Assembly (NCBI RefSeq): GCF_002754375.1
Contig: NZ_PEFF01000001.1
Span: 5,535,501-5,599,500, forward strand
Reading direction: 5' to 3'
Origin: Variovorax sp. 54
GTDB lineage: Bacteria; Pseudomonadota; Gammaproteobacteria; Burkholderiales; Burkholderiaceae_C
Length of the DNA: 64,000 nt
Part shown: in pieces, positions 17,981-26,086 of the stretch
Layout: each line of letters begins with the position of its first letter
Numbering within the stretch: the first letter of the stretch is position 1
Notes under the pieces: model-generated
Told to the model about the DNA's origin: nothing
The model's input: the letters and a program-made list of their open reading frames with translations, nothing else
Databases searched by the model: none
Made by a program: the position numbers and the translations under genes

Positions 17981-18238
17981 TTCGACCCCCGTAGGAAGGG
18001 GGCTTGCCTCGCTGTAGTGGGTGCCTGTTATTTGGGCACTTTGTCACGACAGCGGTATTGCGCGTGCAAGCACCCTGGGGGTGCGGCGAGAAGAAAGCTC
18101 GCATCGGTTTTTCCCCGGAGCCGGGGCGCAAGATTTCCAACGGATGGCGCCAGGGTCGGCCCTTGAAGACCAGGCCCGGGCGGGCTGCCCCGCGATGCAG
18201 GGGGCTCCGACAGATCGTCATCCACCGGAACCGGTGGC
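17981..18238 (-). ncRNA. Candidate structured RNA or leader in the 17,695-18,309 gap
   Basis: The 615-bp gap between the Ig-domain gene and cardiolipin synthase has no credible protein. It is packed with perfect hairpins: CCACCGG/CCGGTGG (18,222-18,237), CCCCGG/CCGGGG (18,113-18,126), GCGAG/CTCGC (18,086-18,102), GCACCC/GGGTGC (18,070-18,084), CGCTGT/ACAGCG enclosing GTGCC/GGCAC (about 18,010-18,054) and CCCCC/GGGGG (17,986-18,002). A good minus-strand promoter lies just outside. It is either a free RNA or a long structured leader of the Ig-domain gene. I compared it from memory with tmRNA, RNase P RNA, SRP RNA, 6S RNA and common riboswitches and could not match it. The part 17,695-17,980 shows nothing further. 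Confidence 0.45.
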
Positions 18239-18239
18239 G

Positions 18240-18269
18240 ATTCTAGTGTGAATGTTCAATTAGTTTCAA
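18240..18269 (-). promoter_or_regulatory. Sigma-70 type promoter reading into the structured region
   Basis: On the minus strand TTGAAA (18,269-18,264), an 18-bp spacer and TAGAAT (18,245-18,240); each hexamer matches the consensus at 5 of 6 positions. It lies after the cardiolipin synthase stop, so it does not serve that gene. Transcription would start near 18,233, at the edge of the first hairpin. Confidence 0.6.
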
Positions 18270-18309
18270 TTGTGTTGCATTCGTGCATCTGGAGCGATGC
18301 GCCGCCCAC

Positions 18310-19689
18310 CTACAGCTGGAACGCGATGGTCAGCAGCAGCCCTTCGGCGATGTCGCGCAGCAGCCCCGGGCGCCGTGCACGGTAGGGCTCGCCGGCCGAG
18401 GCGGTGGTCTCGATCCATTCGGCGAACCATTCGATGTCGTCGCGCCCGTAGAACACCACGGCCGCTTCGTGATTCAGCAACAAGCTGCGCAGGTCGAGGT
18501 TGATCGAGCCGCACATTGCCAGCTCGTCGTCGACCACCACGGCCTTGGCGTGCGCCATGAAGGGCAGCATGCGAAAGCTCACGCCCGCGCGTGCGAGGTC
18601 GCGCATGGCGCGTGCGCGCACGAAGTCGGCGAGGCGATGGTTCGACTGCGCGGGCATCGCGATGGTCACTTGCACGCCGCGCCGTGCGGCCAGCCGCAGC
18701 GCGTCGCGCAGGCCGTCGCCGGGCACGAAGTAGGGCGTGATCGCGAGCAGGCGGTGCTCGGCGCGAAAGCAGGCGTCGATGAGCAGCGCGTGCGCCGTGT
18801 CTTCGGTCTGGTCGGGGCCGCTTGGCAGGAACTGCGCCATGGCGCAGCCGGGGCCCGCGGGCACGTCGTCGGCGGTGATGGCGCGTGCCTTGCGTCCGCG
18901 CACCGAGCTCCAGTCGTGGTCGAACTGGCGCGCGGCAGCGGCGGCCACGCTGCCGCGCAGGTCGAACGACAGGTCGTGCCAGGCTTCGGGGTGCTTGTCG
19001 TTGCCGGTGAAGTATTCGCCCGCGAGGTTGCGCCCGCCCGACCACAGCCAGCGGTCGTCGGCAATGGTGAGCTTGCGGTGGTTGCGCAGGTTGCGCGGCC
19101 CGATGCGGCGCAGGCTGAAGAAGGGGCGGAACACCGCCACCTCGCCGCCGGCCGCGCGCAGCCGGTCGAAGTGATGGCGCGGCAGCGAGAGCGCGCCGAA
19201 GCCGTCGAGCAGCACGCGCACCTTGATGCCCTCGCGCGCACGCTGCGCGAGCCGCGCGAGCACGGCCTGCCCGAGCGCGTCGTCGCCGATGATGAAGGTG
19301 CACACGTCCAGGCGTTGCTGCGCGCCGTCGATCACCTCGAACAGCGCTTCGCGCGCGGCTTCGCCGTCGGCATGCATGCGGATCGCGCAGCGACCGGGCG
19401 GCGCCAGGCCGAAGCTCTCGATGAGGTCGGCCGCCCAGTGGCCTGGCGGCATCGCGCGCGGCGGCCGGGGCGCGCCGGCCGGGCGCAGCTTGCGCTGGCC
19501 GAACAGCAGGTACATCGGCAGGATCACATACGGCATCAGCACCAGCCCCATGACCCACGCGATGGCGGTGGTGGGGGCGCGCTGCTCGCGGCGCGTGCGC
19601 GTGGTCAGCACATAGACCAGCAACGCGAAAGTGACGGCAAGAAAATGCTGCGAGGGTGAGGGCAGCCAGTCGAAGGAGGTGTCCGGCAT
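18310..19689 (-). CDS. cls: Cardiolipin synthase / phospholipase D family protein
   Basis: 459-aa membrane enzyme that joins phosphatidylglycerol molecules into cardiolipin. Two N-terminal helices (about residues 12-30 and 42-65) are followed by two phospholipase D motifs: HRKLTIAD (in RNHRKLTIADDRWLWSGGRN) and HAKAVVVD (in MAHAKAVVVDDELAMCGSINLD), both HxKxxxxD complete. The length and PLDNc-type N terminus match ClsA. The ATG at 19689 starts just before helix 1. It lies 26 bp downstream of the GST gene on the same strand, and its 3' end is followed by the structured region. Confidence 0.93.
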   Translation of the reverse strand: MPDTSFDWLPSPSQHFLAVTFALLVYVLTTRTRREQRAPTTAIAWVMGLVLMPYVILPMYLLFGQRKLRPAGAPRPPRAMPPGHWAADLIESFGLAPPGRCAIRMHADGEAAREALFEVIDGAQQRLDVCTFIIGDDALGQAVLARLAQRAREGIKVRVLLDGFGALSLPRHHFDRLRAAGGEVAVFRPFFSLRRIGPRNLRNHRKLTIADDRWLWSGGRNLAGEYFTGNDKHPEAWHDLSFDLRGSVAAAAARQFDHDWSSVRGRKARAITADDVPAGPGCAMAQFLPSGPDQTEDTAHALLIDACFRAEHRLLAITPYFVPGDGLRDALRLAARRGVQVTIAMPAQSNHRLADFVRARAMRDLARAGVSFRMLPFMAHAKAVVVDDELAMCGSINLDLRSLLLNHEAAVVFYGRDDIEWFAEWIETTASAGEPYRARRPGLLRDIAEGLLLTIAFQL

Positions 19690-19715
19690 GGGGCGGGTGA
19701 TGCCTCGGTGCCCGT

Positions 19716-20393
19716 TCAGCGCTGAAGGAAGGCCGGCACGCCGCGCCCTTGCGACGCCAGGAACCGCATCATCGGATCGACCACTGTGCGCACGGCGGGC
19801 CGCGCGCCCACGCGGTCGCGCCAGGCCACGAGGCGCGGCGTGGCGTCGGTCATGCCGGCGCCCTTGCGGTCGGCGAAGACGTGGGCCATGTAGAAAGCGA
19901 TGTCGGCGAAGCCGTACGGCCCGGCCAGGAACTCGCGCGTGGCGAGCAGGCCTTCCATCTCTTCGTAGAAGCGTGCGCAGCCGGCGCATGCGGCCACGGC
20001 CGGCGCGCTCTGCATGGCGTCCTGCAAGCCGAACAGCTTGATGACGTTCGGAAAGAACACCTCGTCCGAGGTCTGCTCCAGCTGCCGTGCGCGGGCCCGG
20101 TCGGCAATGCCTTCGGGCCACAGCGCAGGCTGCGGGTAGCGGTCTTCGAGGTACTCGAAGATCTGCGTCGAGTCGAACAGCGCCACGTCGTTATCGACCA
20201 GCACCGGCACCTGCTGCTTCACCGGGTTCACGCGCAGCACCTCGGGGTGCTTGGGCTCGTAGGCATCGTCGATGGTGAACGGCACCATGATGAGCTCGAA
20301 GTTGATGCCTTTTTCGTACGCGGCGATCTGCACCTTCGCGCCGAACATGCTGAGGGGGCCGGAGTAGAGGCGTGTCGTTGTCGTCGTCGTCAT
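19716..20393 (-). CDS. Glutathione S-transferase family protein
   Basis: 225 aa. The N-terminal thioredoxin-like domain (about 8-85) has RLYSGPLSMFGAKVQIAAYEKG, PVKQQVPVLVDNDVALFDSTQIFEYLED (the cis-Pro in QVPVLV and the Ser of the glutathione site in DST). The helical C-terminal domain has GPYGFADIAFYMAHVFADRKG with the usual N-cap Asp. The Ser of LYSGPLS may act as the catalytic residue, as in beta/theta-like GSTs. It lies 27 bp after the MetE-like gene and 26 bp before cls, so the three may form one transcript. Substrate unknown. Confidence 0.87.
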   Translation of the reverse strand: MTTTTTTRLYSGPLSMFGAKVQIAAYEKGINFELIMVPFTIDDAYEPKHPEVLRVNPVKQQVPVLVDNDVALFDSTQIFEYLEDRYPQPALWPEGIADRARARQLEQTSDEVFFPNVIKLFGLQDAMQSAPAVAACAGCARFYEEMEGLLATREFLAGPYGFADIAFYMAHVFADRKGAGMTDATPRLVAWRDRVGARPAVRTVVDPMMRFLASQGRGVPAFLQR

Positions 20394-20420
20394 GCCCCCG
20401 ACTTCAACAGAAACCGCGCG

Positions 20421-21542
20421 TCAGGTCGAGCCCCAGACTTCCTGCGCGGTTTCGACCACAAGGCGCAGCTTGTTGCGCTGCGCTTCGACGGCGATGTTGT
20501 TGCCGTGCACCGTGCTGGAGAAGCCGCACTGCGGCGACAGCGCGAGCTGTTCGAGCGGCGCGTACTTGGCGGCCTCTTCGATGCGGCGCTTGAGCTCGTC
20601 CTTGTCTTCCATCTCGCCGAACTTGGTGGTCACCAAGCCGAGCACCACGGTCTTGCCCTTGGGCAGATAGCGCAGCGGCTTGAAGTCGCCCGAGCGGGCG
20701 TCGTCGTATTCCATGAAGTAGGCGTCGAGGTCCATCTCCTTCAGGAGCGCCTCGGCCACGGGCTCGTAGTTGCCGGCGGCGGCGTGCGTGCTCTTGAAGT
20801 TGCCGCGGCACAGGTGCATGGCCAGCAGCATGCCCGGCGGCTTCTGCGCCACCACCTTGTTGATGAATGCTGCATAGCGGTGGGGCAGTTCGTTCGGGTC
20901 GTCCCCGCGCTTGCGGGCGGCTTCGCGCATGTGCTCGTCGCACAGGTAGGCGAGGTTGGTGTCGTCCATCTGCACGTAGGTGCAACCGGCGGCGGCCAGC
21001 GAGCGCAGTTCGTCGCCGTAGGCCTTGGCCACATCGTCGTAGAAGGTCGGGTCGAGCTCGGGGTACGCCTCTTTGCTGATGCCGGCGCGGCCACCGCGGA
21101 AGTGCAGCATCGTCGGCGAAGGAATGGTCACCTTCGGCGTGCGGCCGGCCGACACCTGGCTCTTGAGGTACTGGAAGTCGGCGAGCTGGATGTCCTTCAC
21201 GTGGCGCACCTTGTCGAGCACGCGCATCGCGGGCGGCGCCAGTTCCTCGGTGCCATCGGGGCGGCGGATGGTGACCGGAATGTCGGTCTTCACGCCGCCG
21301 AGCTGGTCGAGGAAGTCGATGTGGAAGTAGGTGCGGCGGAACTCGCCGTCGGTGATGCTCTTGAGGCCGATGTCTTCCTGGAAGCGGACGATCTCGGTGA
21401 TGGCCTTGTCTTCGACCTCGCGCAGTTGCGCGGGCGTGATCTGGCCCTTGGCTTTCTGCTCGCGTGCTTCGAGCAGGTACTGGGGGCGCAAAAAGCTGCC
21501 CACGTGGTCGTAGCGGGCGGGCAGGGCGGCATGCTGGGACAT
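20421..21542 (-). CDS. Cobalamin-independent methionine synthase-like (MetE C-terminal domain) methyltransferase
   Basis: 373-aa single-domain protein of the YxjG/MetE-C type, a Zn-dependent TIM barrel that transfers a methyl group to a thiol. Visible marks are DHVGSFLRPQYL near the start, TDGEFRRTYFHIDFL, YVQMDDTNLAYLCDE, MHLCRGNFKST (a His-Xaa-Cys Zn site) and LSPQCGFSSTVHG (second Cys). It lacks the N-terminal half of full MetE, so the methyl donor need not be methyl-tetrahydropteroyltriglutamate. It is divergent from the vanillate demethylase operon, sharing a 145-bp promoter region, which hints at a link to methyl-group metabolism (inference). ATG 21542 is chosen over a much longer, unsupported extension. 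Confidence 0.85.
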   Translation of the reverse strand: MSQHAALPARYDHVGSFLRPQYLLEAREQKAKGQITPAQLREVEDKAITEIVRFQEDIGLKSITDGEFRRTYFHIDFLDQLGGVKTDIPVTIRRPDGTEELAPPAMRVLDKVRHVKDIQLADFQYLKSQVSAGRTPKVTIPSPTMLHFRGGRAGISKEAYPELDPTFYDDVAKAYGDELRSLAAAGCTYVQMDDTNLAYLCDEHMREAARKRGDDPNELPHRYAAFINKVVAQKPPGMLLAMHLCRGNFKSTHAAAGNYEPVAEALLKEMDLDAYFMEYDDARSGDFKPLRYLPKGKTVVLGLVTTKFGEMEDKDELKRRIEEAAKYAPLEQLALSPQCGFSSTVHGNNIAVEAQRNKLRLVVETAQEVWGST

Positions 21543-21603
21543 GGAATGAACTCCGTCGTGACTGTGAACGAGCGGAATCCTATCGCCTTCGCGCGAAGCT
21601 TGT

Positions 21604-21680
21604 TTGTATACGTTGAACTCAGTATTTACCCTCAAATAAGGGGTTCCACGCTGGAATTTCTCGCTGTTCTGTATACATTG
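21604..21680. promoter_or_regulatory. Paired TGTATAC sites in the metE-like/vanA divergent promoter
   Basis: TGTATACGTTG (21,605-21,615) and TGTATACATTG (21,670-21,680) are direct repeats, 10 of 11 identical, 65 bp apart; the second contains the palindrome TGTATACA. They flank the promoter region and the second is 8 bp before the Rieske start. They are good candidates for binding by the GntR regulator encoded at 22,797. Confidence 0.5.
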
Positions 21681-21687
21681 CGTATTC

Positions 21688-22797
21688 ATGAAGACGCCCA
21701 CGACCGCCTTTCCGCTCAACGCCTGGTATGCCGCCGCCTACGACGTCGAAGTGCGCCACGCGCTGCTGCCGCGCACGATCTGCAACCAGAAGCTGGTGAT
21801 GTTCCGCCGCACCGACGGCCAGGTGGCCGCGCTCGAAGACGCCTGCTGGCACCGGCTGATGCCACTGTCGCTCGGCCGGCTCGAAGGCGACGAGCTGGTC
21901 TGCGGCTACCACGGCCTGGTCTACAACAGCCAGGGCCGCTGCACCCACATGCCGAGCCAGGAAACGCTCAACCCCTCGGCCTGCGTGCGCAGCTTTCCGG
22001 TGGTCGAGAAGCACCGCTTCGTGTGGATCTGGCCCGGCGACCCGGCCAAGGCCGACCCCGCGCTCGTGCCCGACATGCACTGGAACGACGACGCGGCCTG
22101 GGCCGGCGACGGCAAGATGATCCGCGTCAATTGCGACTACCGCCTCGTGGTCGACAACCTCATGGACCTCACGCACGAGACCTTCGTGCACGGCTCGTCG
22201 ATCGGCAACCGCGAGGTGGCCGAGGCGCCCTTCGTCGCCACGCACGGCGACCGCTCGGCCACCGTCACGCGCTGGATGGAAAACATCGACGCGCCGCCGT
22301 TCTGGGGCAACCAGATCCGCCATGCGCGCGGCTACACGGGCAAGGTCGACCGCTGGCAGATCATCCGTTTCGAAGGCCCGTGCACGGTGAACATCGACGT
22401 CGGCGTGGCCGAAGCGGGCAGCGGCGCGGTGCCGTCGGGCAGCAATCCCGGCGACCGCAGCAAGGGCGTCAACGGCTACGTGCTCAACACCATCACGCCC
22501 GAGACCGACAAGACCTGCCTGTACTTCTGGGCCTTTGCGCGCAACTACTGCCTGGGCGAGCAGCGCCTCACGCACGAGCTGCGCGAGGGCGTCTCGGGCA
22601 TCTTCCGCGAGGACGAGATCGTGCTCGAGGCGCAGCAGAAAGCCATCGACGAGCACCCCGACCACCAGTTCTACAACCTCAACATCGACGCCGGCTCGAT
22701 GTGGGCGCGCCGCCTCATCGACCGCATGATCGAGAAGGAGCGGCCCGCGCGCGCCGCGATCCCGATCCGCTCCGTCGAAGCGTCGCAGGCCGCGTGA
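21688..22797 (+). CDS. vanA: Vanillate O-demethylase oxygenase-type Rieske protein
   Basis: 369-aa Rieske non-heme iron oxygenase. The [2Fe-2S] ligands are CWH (C53, H55) and CGYH (C72, H75); the mononuclear iron site is in [16 protein letters not shown] (H163, H168, with Asp156 as the bridging residue). The family is that of VanA and related O-demethylases, which release formaldehyde from methoxy-arenes. It is followed at once by a regulator and the matching reductase, as in van operons. Vanillate is the likely substrate; syringate or 3-O-methylgallate are possible. Start at ATG 21688 ([18 protein letters not shown]) matches the family. Confidence 0.87.
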   Translation: MKTPTTAFPLNAWYAAAYDVEVRHALLPRTICNQKLVMFRRTDGQVAALEDACWHRLMPLSLGRLEGDELVCGYHGLVYNSQGRCTHMPSQETLNPSACVRSFPVVEKHRFVWIWPGDPAKADPALVPDMHWNDDAAWAGDGKMIRVNCDYRLVVDNLMDLTHETFVHGSSIGNREVAEAPFVATHGDRSATVTRWMENIDAPPFWGNQIRHARGYTGKVDRWQIIRFEGPCTVNIDVGVAEAGSGAVPSGSNPGDRSKGVNGYVLNTITPETDKTCLYFWAFARNYCLGEQRLTHELREGVSGIFREDEIVLEAQQKAIDEHPDHQFYNLNIDAGSMWARRLIDRMIEKERPARAAIPIRSVEASQAA

Positions 22798-23570
22798 TGA
22801 AGGTCGCCCCCATGACTTCCGCCGAGCCTGGCGACAGCGGCAGCTCGCAGGCCGTGAAGGCGCAGCTGCGTTTGCGCGAAATGATTCTGGCGGGCGAACT
22901 GCCCGGCGGCGCGCGCATTGCCGAAGTCGCCATCTCCGAGCAGCTCGGCGTGTCGCGCACGCCGGTGCGCAGCGCGCTCATGCGGCTGGAACAAGAAGGT
23001 TTGCTCGAAGCGCTGCCCAACGGCGGCTATGCGGTGCGCACCTTTTCCGAACGCGACGTGGCCGACGCCATCGAGCTGCGCGGCACGCTCGAAGGCCTGG
23101 TGGCGCGGCTGGCGGCCGAGCGCGGCGCGGCGCCCGTGGTGCTGCGCGAGGCGCGCGCCTGCCTCACGCGCATCGACGAACTGCTGCGCGAGCCCGCGCT
23201 CGACGACGCGGCCTTCTCGCGCTACGTGACGCACAACGAAAAATTTCATGCGCTGCTGTGCGAGATGGCCGGCAGCCCCGTCATCGCGCAGCAGCTCGAA
23301 CGCGTGGTCAACCTGCCGTTTGCTTCGCCCTCGGGCTTCGTCATCGTGCAGGCCAACTCGCCGGCCGCGCGCGACATGCTTGTGATCGCGCAGGACCAGC
23401 ACCTGCAGGTGCTCGATGCCATCGAATCCGGCGAGGGCTCGCGCGCCGAGGCGCTGATGCGCGAGCACAGCCGCATCGCACGGCGCAACCTGCGCGAGGC
23501 GCTGCACGGCACGCCGAGCGCCGAGCAGCGCCCGCTGCCGGGCGTGCAACTGATCCGCCGTCGCGGCTGA
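22797..23570 (+). CDS. vanR: GntR-family regulator, FCD subgroup (VanR-like)
   Basis: 257 aa. The winged helix (about residues 18-75) has [23 protein letters not shown] and [22 protein letters not shown]; the FCD ligand domain (about 85-230) has the His residues in [26 protein letters not shown] and [11 protein letters not shown] that usually bind a metal. Its ATG overlaps the Rieske gene stop by one base (TGATG), so translation is coupled. Position between oxygenase and reductase genes and the FCD type fit VanR repressors of vanillate operons, which are relieved by vanillate. ATG 22812 is a possible second start. Confidence 0.85.
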   Translation: MKVAPMTSAEPGDSGSSQAVKAQLRLREMILAGELPGGARIAEVAISEQLGVSRTPVRSALMRLEQEGLLEALPNGGYAVRTFSERDVADAIELRGTLEGLVARLAAERGAAPVVLREARACLTRIDELLREPALDDAAFSRYVTHNEKFHALLCEMAGSPVIAQQLERVVNLPFASPSGFVIVQANSPAARDMLVIAQDQHLQVLDAIESGEGSRAEALMREHSRIARRNLREALHGTPSAEQRPLPGVQLIRRRG

Positions 23571-23615
23571 TCGACGACGTTCTTCCTTCTTTCTTTCCCT
23601 GCTGGTGTTCCCCCG

Positions 23616-24605
23616 ATGAAAAGCGATCTCCAATGGATGCAGGCGCAAATCGTGGCGCTGCGCGACGTCACGCCCACCGTGCGCGAATTCACGCTGCGCC
23701 CCGACGCCGACTTCGTCGCCGCGCATGAGCCCGGCGCCCACCTGCAGGTGCAGGTGATGACCGAGCAGGGCCGCGTGCAGACGCGTTCGTACTCGCTGGT
23801 GGGCGAGGGCGATGGCAGTTGCTGGCGCATCGCCGTCAAGCGGCTGGACGACGGCCGTGGCGGCTCGCGCGCGATGTGGCGCCTGGCCGTGGGCGATCGG
23901 CTGCAGGTGAGCGCGCCGCAGAACCACTTTCCGCTCGACCTCGCGGCGCCCGGCTACCTGCTGGTGGCGGGCGGCATCGGCATCACGCCGCTGGTGCTGA
24001 TGGCGCAGCGCCTCGGCGCGCTGGCGCAACGTCGCGGCGTGCCGGTGGCCATGCTGTACGGCGCGCGCCACGCGGGCGAGTTCGGCTACCTCGACACCCT
24101 GCGCGAGGCATTGGGCGAAGCCGGCGTGCAGGCGCACGAAGGCGCCGCGCCCATCGACTTCGACGCCGCCATCGCCGCGCTGCCGCCCGGCGGCCAGCTC
24201 TACACCTGCGGCCCCGTGCCGATGCTCGAAGCCGTCAAGCGCGCCTGGGCCGCGGCCGGCCGACCGCTCGCAGATTTGCGCTTCGAAACCTTCGGCAGCA
24301 GCGGGCGGCTTGCGACGCAGGCCTTCACCGTGCGCATTCCGCGCCACGACCTGTCGATCACCGTGCCGGCCGACTGCACCCTGCTCGACGCGCTCGATGC
24401 GGCCGGCGTGCAGACCCTGTCGGACTGCAAGCGCGGCGAGTGCGGCCTGTGCGCCATGGACGTGCTGGCCGTGGACGGCGAGGTCGACCACCGCGACGTG
24501 TTCCTGAGCCCGCACGAGAAGCAGGCGACCACGCGCATCTGCGCCTGCGTGTCACGCGCCGTGGGTACGCTCACGCTCGATTCCGCGTACCGTCCCGACC
24601 ACTGA
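23616..24605 (+). CDS. vanB: Vanillate demethylase reductase-type flavin/2Fe-2S oxidoreductase
   Basis: 329-aa electron-transfer partner of the Rieske oxygenase, class IA (phthalate dioxygenase reductase plan). Flavin domain (1-100) with TRSYSLVGEGDG; NAD domain (105-225) with LLVAGGIGITPLVLMAQRL and YTCGPVPMLEAV; C-terminal plant-type [2Fe-2S] domain (about 245-329) with CKRGECGLCAMDV and the fourth Cys in ICACVS. It would pass electrons from NAD(P)H to VanA. It lies 45 bp after the regulator in the same operon. Confidence 0.9.
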   Translation: MKSDLQWMQAQIVALRDVTPTVREFTLRPDADFVAAHEPGAHLQVQVMTEQGRVQTRSYSLVGEGDGSCWRIAVKRLDDGRGGSRAMWRLAVGDRLQVSAPQNHFPLDLAAPGYLLVAGGIGITPLVLMAQRLGALAQRRGVPVAMLYGARHAGEFGYLDTLREALGEAGVQAHEGAAPIDFDAAIAALPPGGQLYTCGPVPMLEAVKRAWAAAGRPLADLRFETFGSSGRLATQAFTVRIPRHDLSITVPADCTLLDALDAAGVQTLSDCKRGECGLCAMDVLAVDGEVDHRDVFLSPHEKQATTRICACVSRAVGTLTLDSAYRPDH

Positions 24606-24612
24606 AAAAATA

Positions 24613-24654
24613 GGTTGCGCGATCATCGCGCAACCATTCGATTGATCGCGCAAC
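24613..24654. promoter_or_regulatory. Perfect 23-bp palindrome plus half-site before the LIV-type operon
   Basis: GGTTGCGCGAT, one central C and ATCGCGCAACC form a perfect 11-bp inverted repeat at 24,613-24,635. The half-site GATCGCGCAAC recurs at 24,644-24,654. It lies 8 bp after the reductase stop and 105 bp before the binding-protein start. It could be a terminator hairpin, but there is no T-run after it, and the extra half-site suggests a protein-binding site. Confidence 0.55.
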
Positions 24655-24759
24655 AAAGTCCCGCCACGCGGGTGGGTAGGTGATTGCCTGCTGCGCCAAT
24701 TGTTGCGAATTGTTCAAAATATGCCCGGTTTCGCATTCCGTCCCTCAAAGGAAAACTCC

Positions 24760-25944
24760 ATGCAAAGACGCCATCTCATTCAGACCGCCGGCCTTTCGGC
24801 GATTGCGCTCGCCGCCGCGCTGTCGCTGCCCGTGGCCAGCGCCCAGGACAACAAGTTCAAGATCGGCCTGATCCTGCCGATGACGGGCCAGTCGGCCTCC
24901 ACCGGCCGCCAGATCGAGGCCGCCGCGCGGCTGTACATGGCGCAGAACGGCGACACCGTGGCCGGCAAGAAGGTCGAGCTGATCGTGAAGGACGACACCG
25001 GCCTGCCCGACGTGACCAAGCGCCTGGCGCAGGAGCTCATCGTCAACGACAAGGTCAACGTGATCGCCGGCTTCGGCATCACTCCGGCCGCGCTGGCCGC
25101 CGCGCCGCTGGCCACGCAGTCGAAGACGCCGCAGGTCGTGATGGCCGCCGCCACCTCGAGCATCACCGAGGCCTCGCCCTACATCGTGCGCAGCAGCTTC
25201 ACGCTGCCGCAGGTGTCCGTGGTGATGGGCGACTGGGCGCCCAAGAACGGCGTGAAGTCGGTCGTGACGCTGGTCACCGACTACGGCCCCGGCAACGACG
25301 CCGAAAAATTCTTCAGCGAGCGCTTCCAGCTCAACGGCGGCAAGGTGCTCGAAAAACTGCGCGTACCGCTGCGCAACCCCGACTTCGCGCCGTTCCTGCA
25401 GAAGGTGCGCGACGCCAAGCCCGACGCACTGTTCGTCTTCGTGCCCTCGGGCGCGGGCGCGGCGGTGATGAAGCAGTTCCTGGAGCGCGGCATGGACAAG
25501 GCGGGCATCAAGATGATCGCCACCGGCGACGTGACCGACGACGATCAGCTGAACGACATGGGCGACGGCGCGCTGGGCGTGGTCACCTCGCACCACTACT
25601 CGGCCGCGCACCCTTCGGCGCTCAACAAGAAGTTCGTCGAGGCCTTCCAGAAAGCCAACCCCAAGATGCGCCCCAACTTCATGGCCGTGGGCGGCTATGA
25701 CGGCATGCGCGTGATCTACGAAGCCCTCAAGACCACCAAGGGCCAGGGCGGCGGCGAAGCACTGCTGGCCGCCATGAAGGGCCAGGTCTTCGAGAGCCCG
25801 CGCGGCCAGGTGCTGATCGACGCGCAGACGCGCGACATCGTGCAGGACGTGTACCTGCGCAAGGTTGAAAAGAAGGACGGGCAGCTCTACAACGTCGAGT
25901 TCGACGTGATCAAGGGTGTGAAGGACCCGGGCAAGGCGAAGTAA
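24760..25944 (+). CDS. LIV-type ABC transporter substrate-binding protein
   Basis: 394-aa periplasmic binding protein of the branched-chain amino acid (LivJ/K, Peripla_BP_6) family. A signal peptide (about residues 1-28, SLPVASA-Q) is followed by FKIGLILPMTGQSASTGRQIEAAARL, ELIVKDDTGLPDVTKRLAQELI and VVTLVTDYGPGNDAEKFF, all standard blocks. Members of this family in aromatic-degrading operons bind aromatic acids, and the vanillate genes upstream and the esterase downstream suggest such a ligand here (inference). AAAGGAAAA precedes ATG 24760. The gene is followed by a repeat and then the permease genes. Confidence 0.92.
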   Translation: MQRRHLIQTAGLSAIALAAALSLPVASAQDNKFKIGLILPMTGQSASTGRQIEAAARLYMAQNGDTVAGKKVELIVKDDTGLPDVTKRLAQELIVNDKVNVIAGFGITPAALAAAPLATQSKTPQVVMAAATSSITEASPYIVRSSFTLPQVSVVMGDWAPKNGVKSVVTLVTDYGPGNDAEKFFSERFQLNGGKVLEKLRVPLRNPDFAPFLQKVRDAKPDALFVFVPSGAGAAVMKQFLERGMDKAGIKMIATGDVTDDDQLNDMGDGALGVVTSHHYSAAHPSALNKKFVEAFQKANPKMRPNFMAVGGYDGMRVIYEALKTTKGQGGGEALLAAMKGQVFESPRGQVLIDAQTRDIVQDVYLRKVEKKDGQLYNVEFDVIKGVKDPGKAK

Positions 25945-25998
25945 TTTTTTGCTTCGTCGCGTGGGAGCGCTGCCGTTCAGGGCGACGCTCCCGCCGAC

Positions 25999-26029
25999 GG
26001 GGGACATTCGCGGAGGGAAGTACCCGGTG
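25999..26029 (+). repeat. Third copy of the GGGGGACATTCGCGG repeat
   Basis: 31 bases identical to the complement of 12,977-13,007, starting GGGGGACATTCGCGGAGGG and ending with the GTACCCGGTG part. It lies alone, without the inner arms, in the 142-bp gap between the binding protein and the LivH gene. Confidence 0.7.
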
Positions 26030-26086
26030 GCCTGAGCACACACCCTGAACAGCAGCATCCAGAACGAACGCACCCAGACAACCGAC

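Noticed and set aside
17981..18238. tmRNA, RNase P RNA, SRP RNA, 6S RNA or a known riboswitch
   Set aside because: None of the signature blocks I know for these RNAs could be found on either strand, so only an unnamed structured RNA is reported.
24613..24635. Rho-independent terminator of the vanB-like gene
   Set aside because: The palindrome has no T-run on its 3' side and has an extra half-site, so a regulatory site is favoured, though termination is not excluded.
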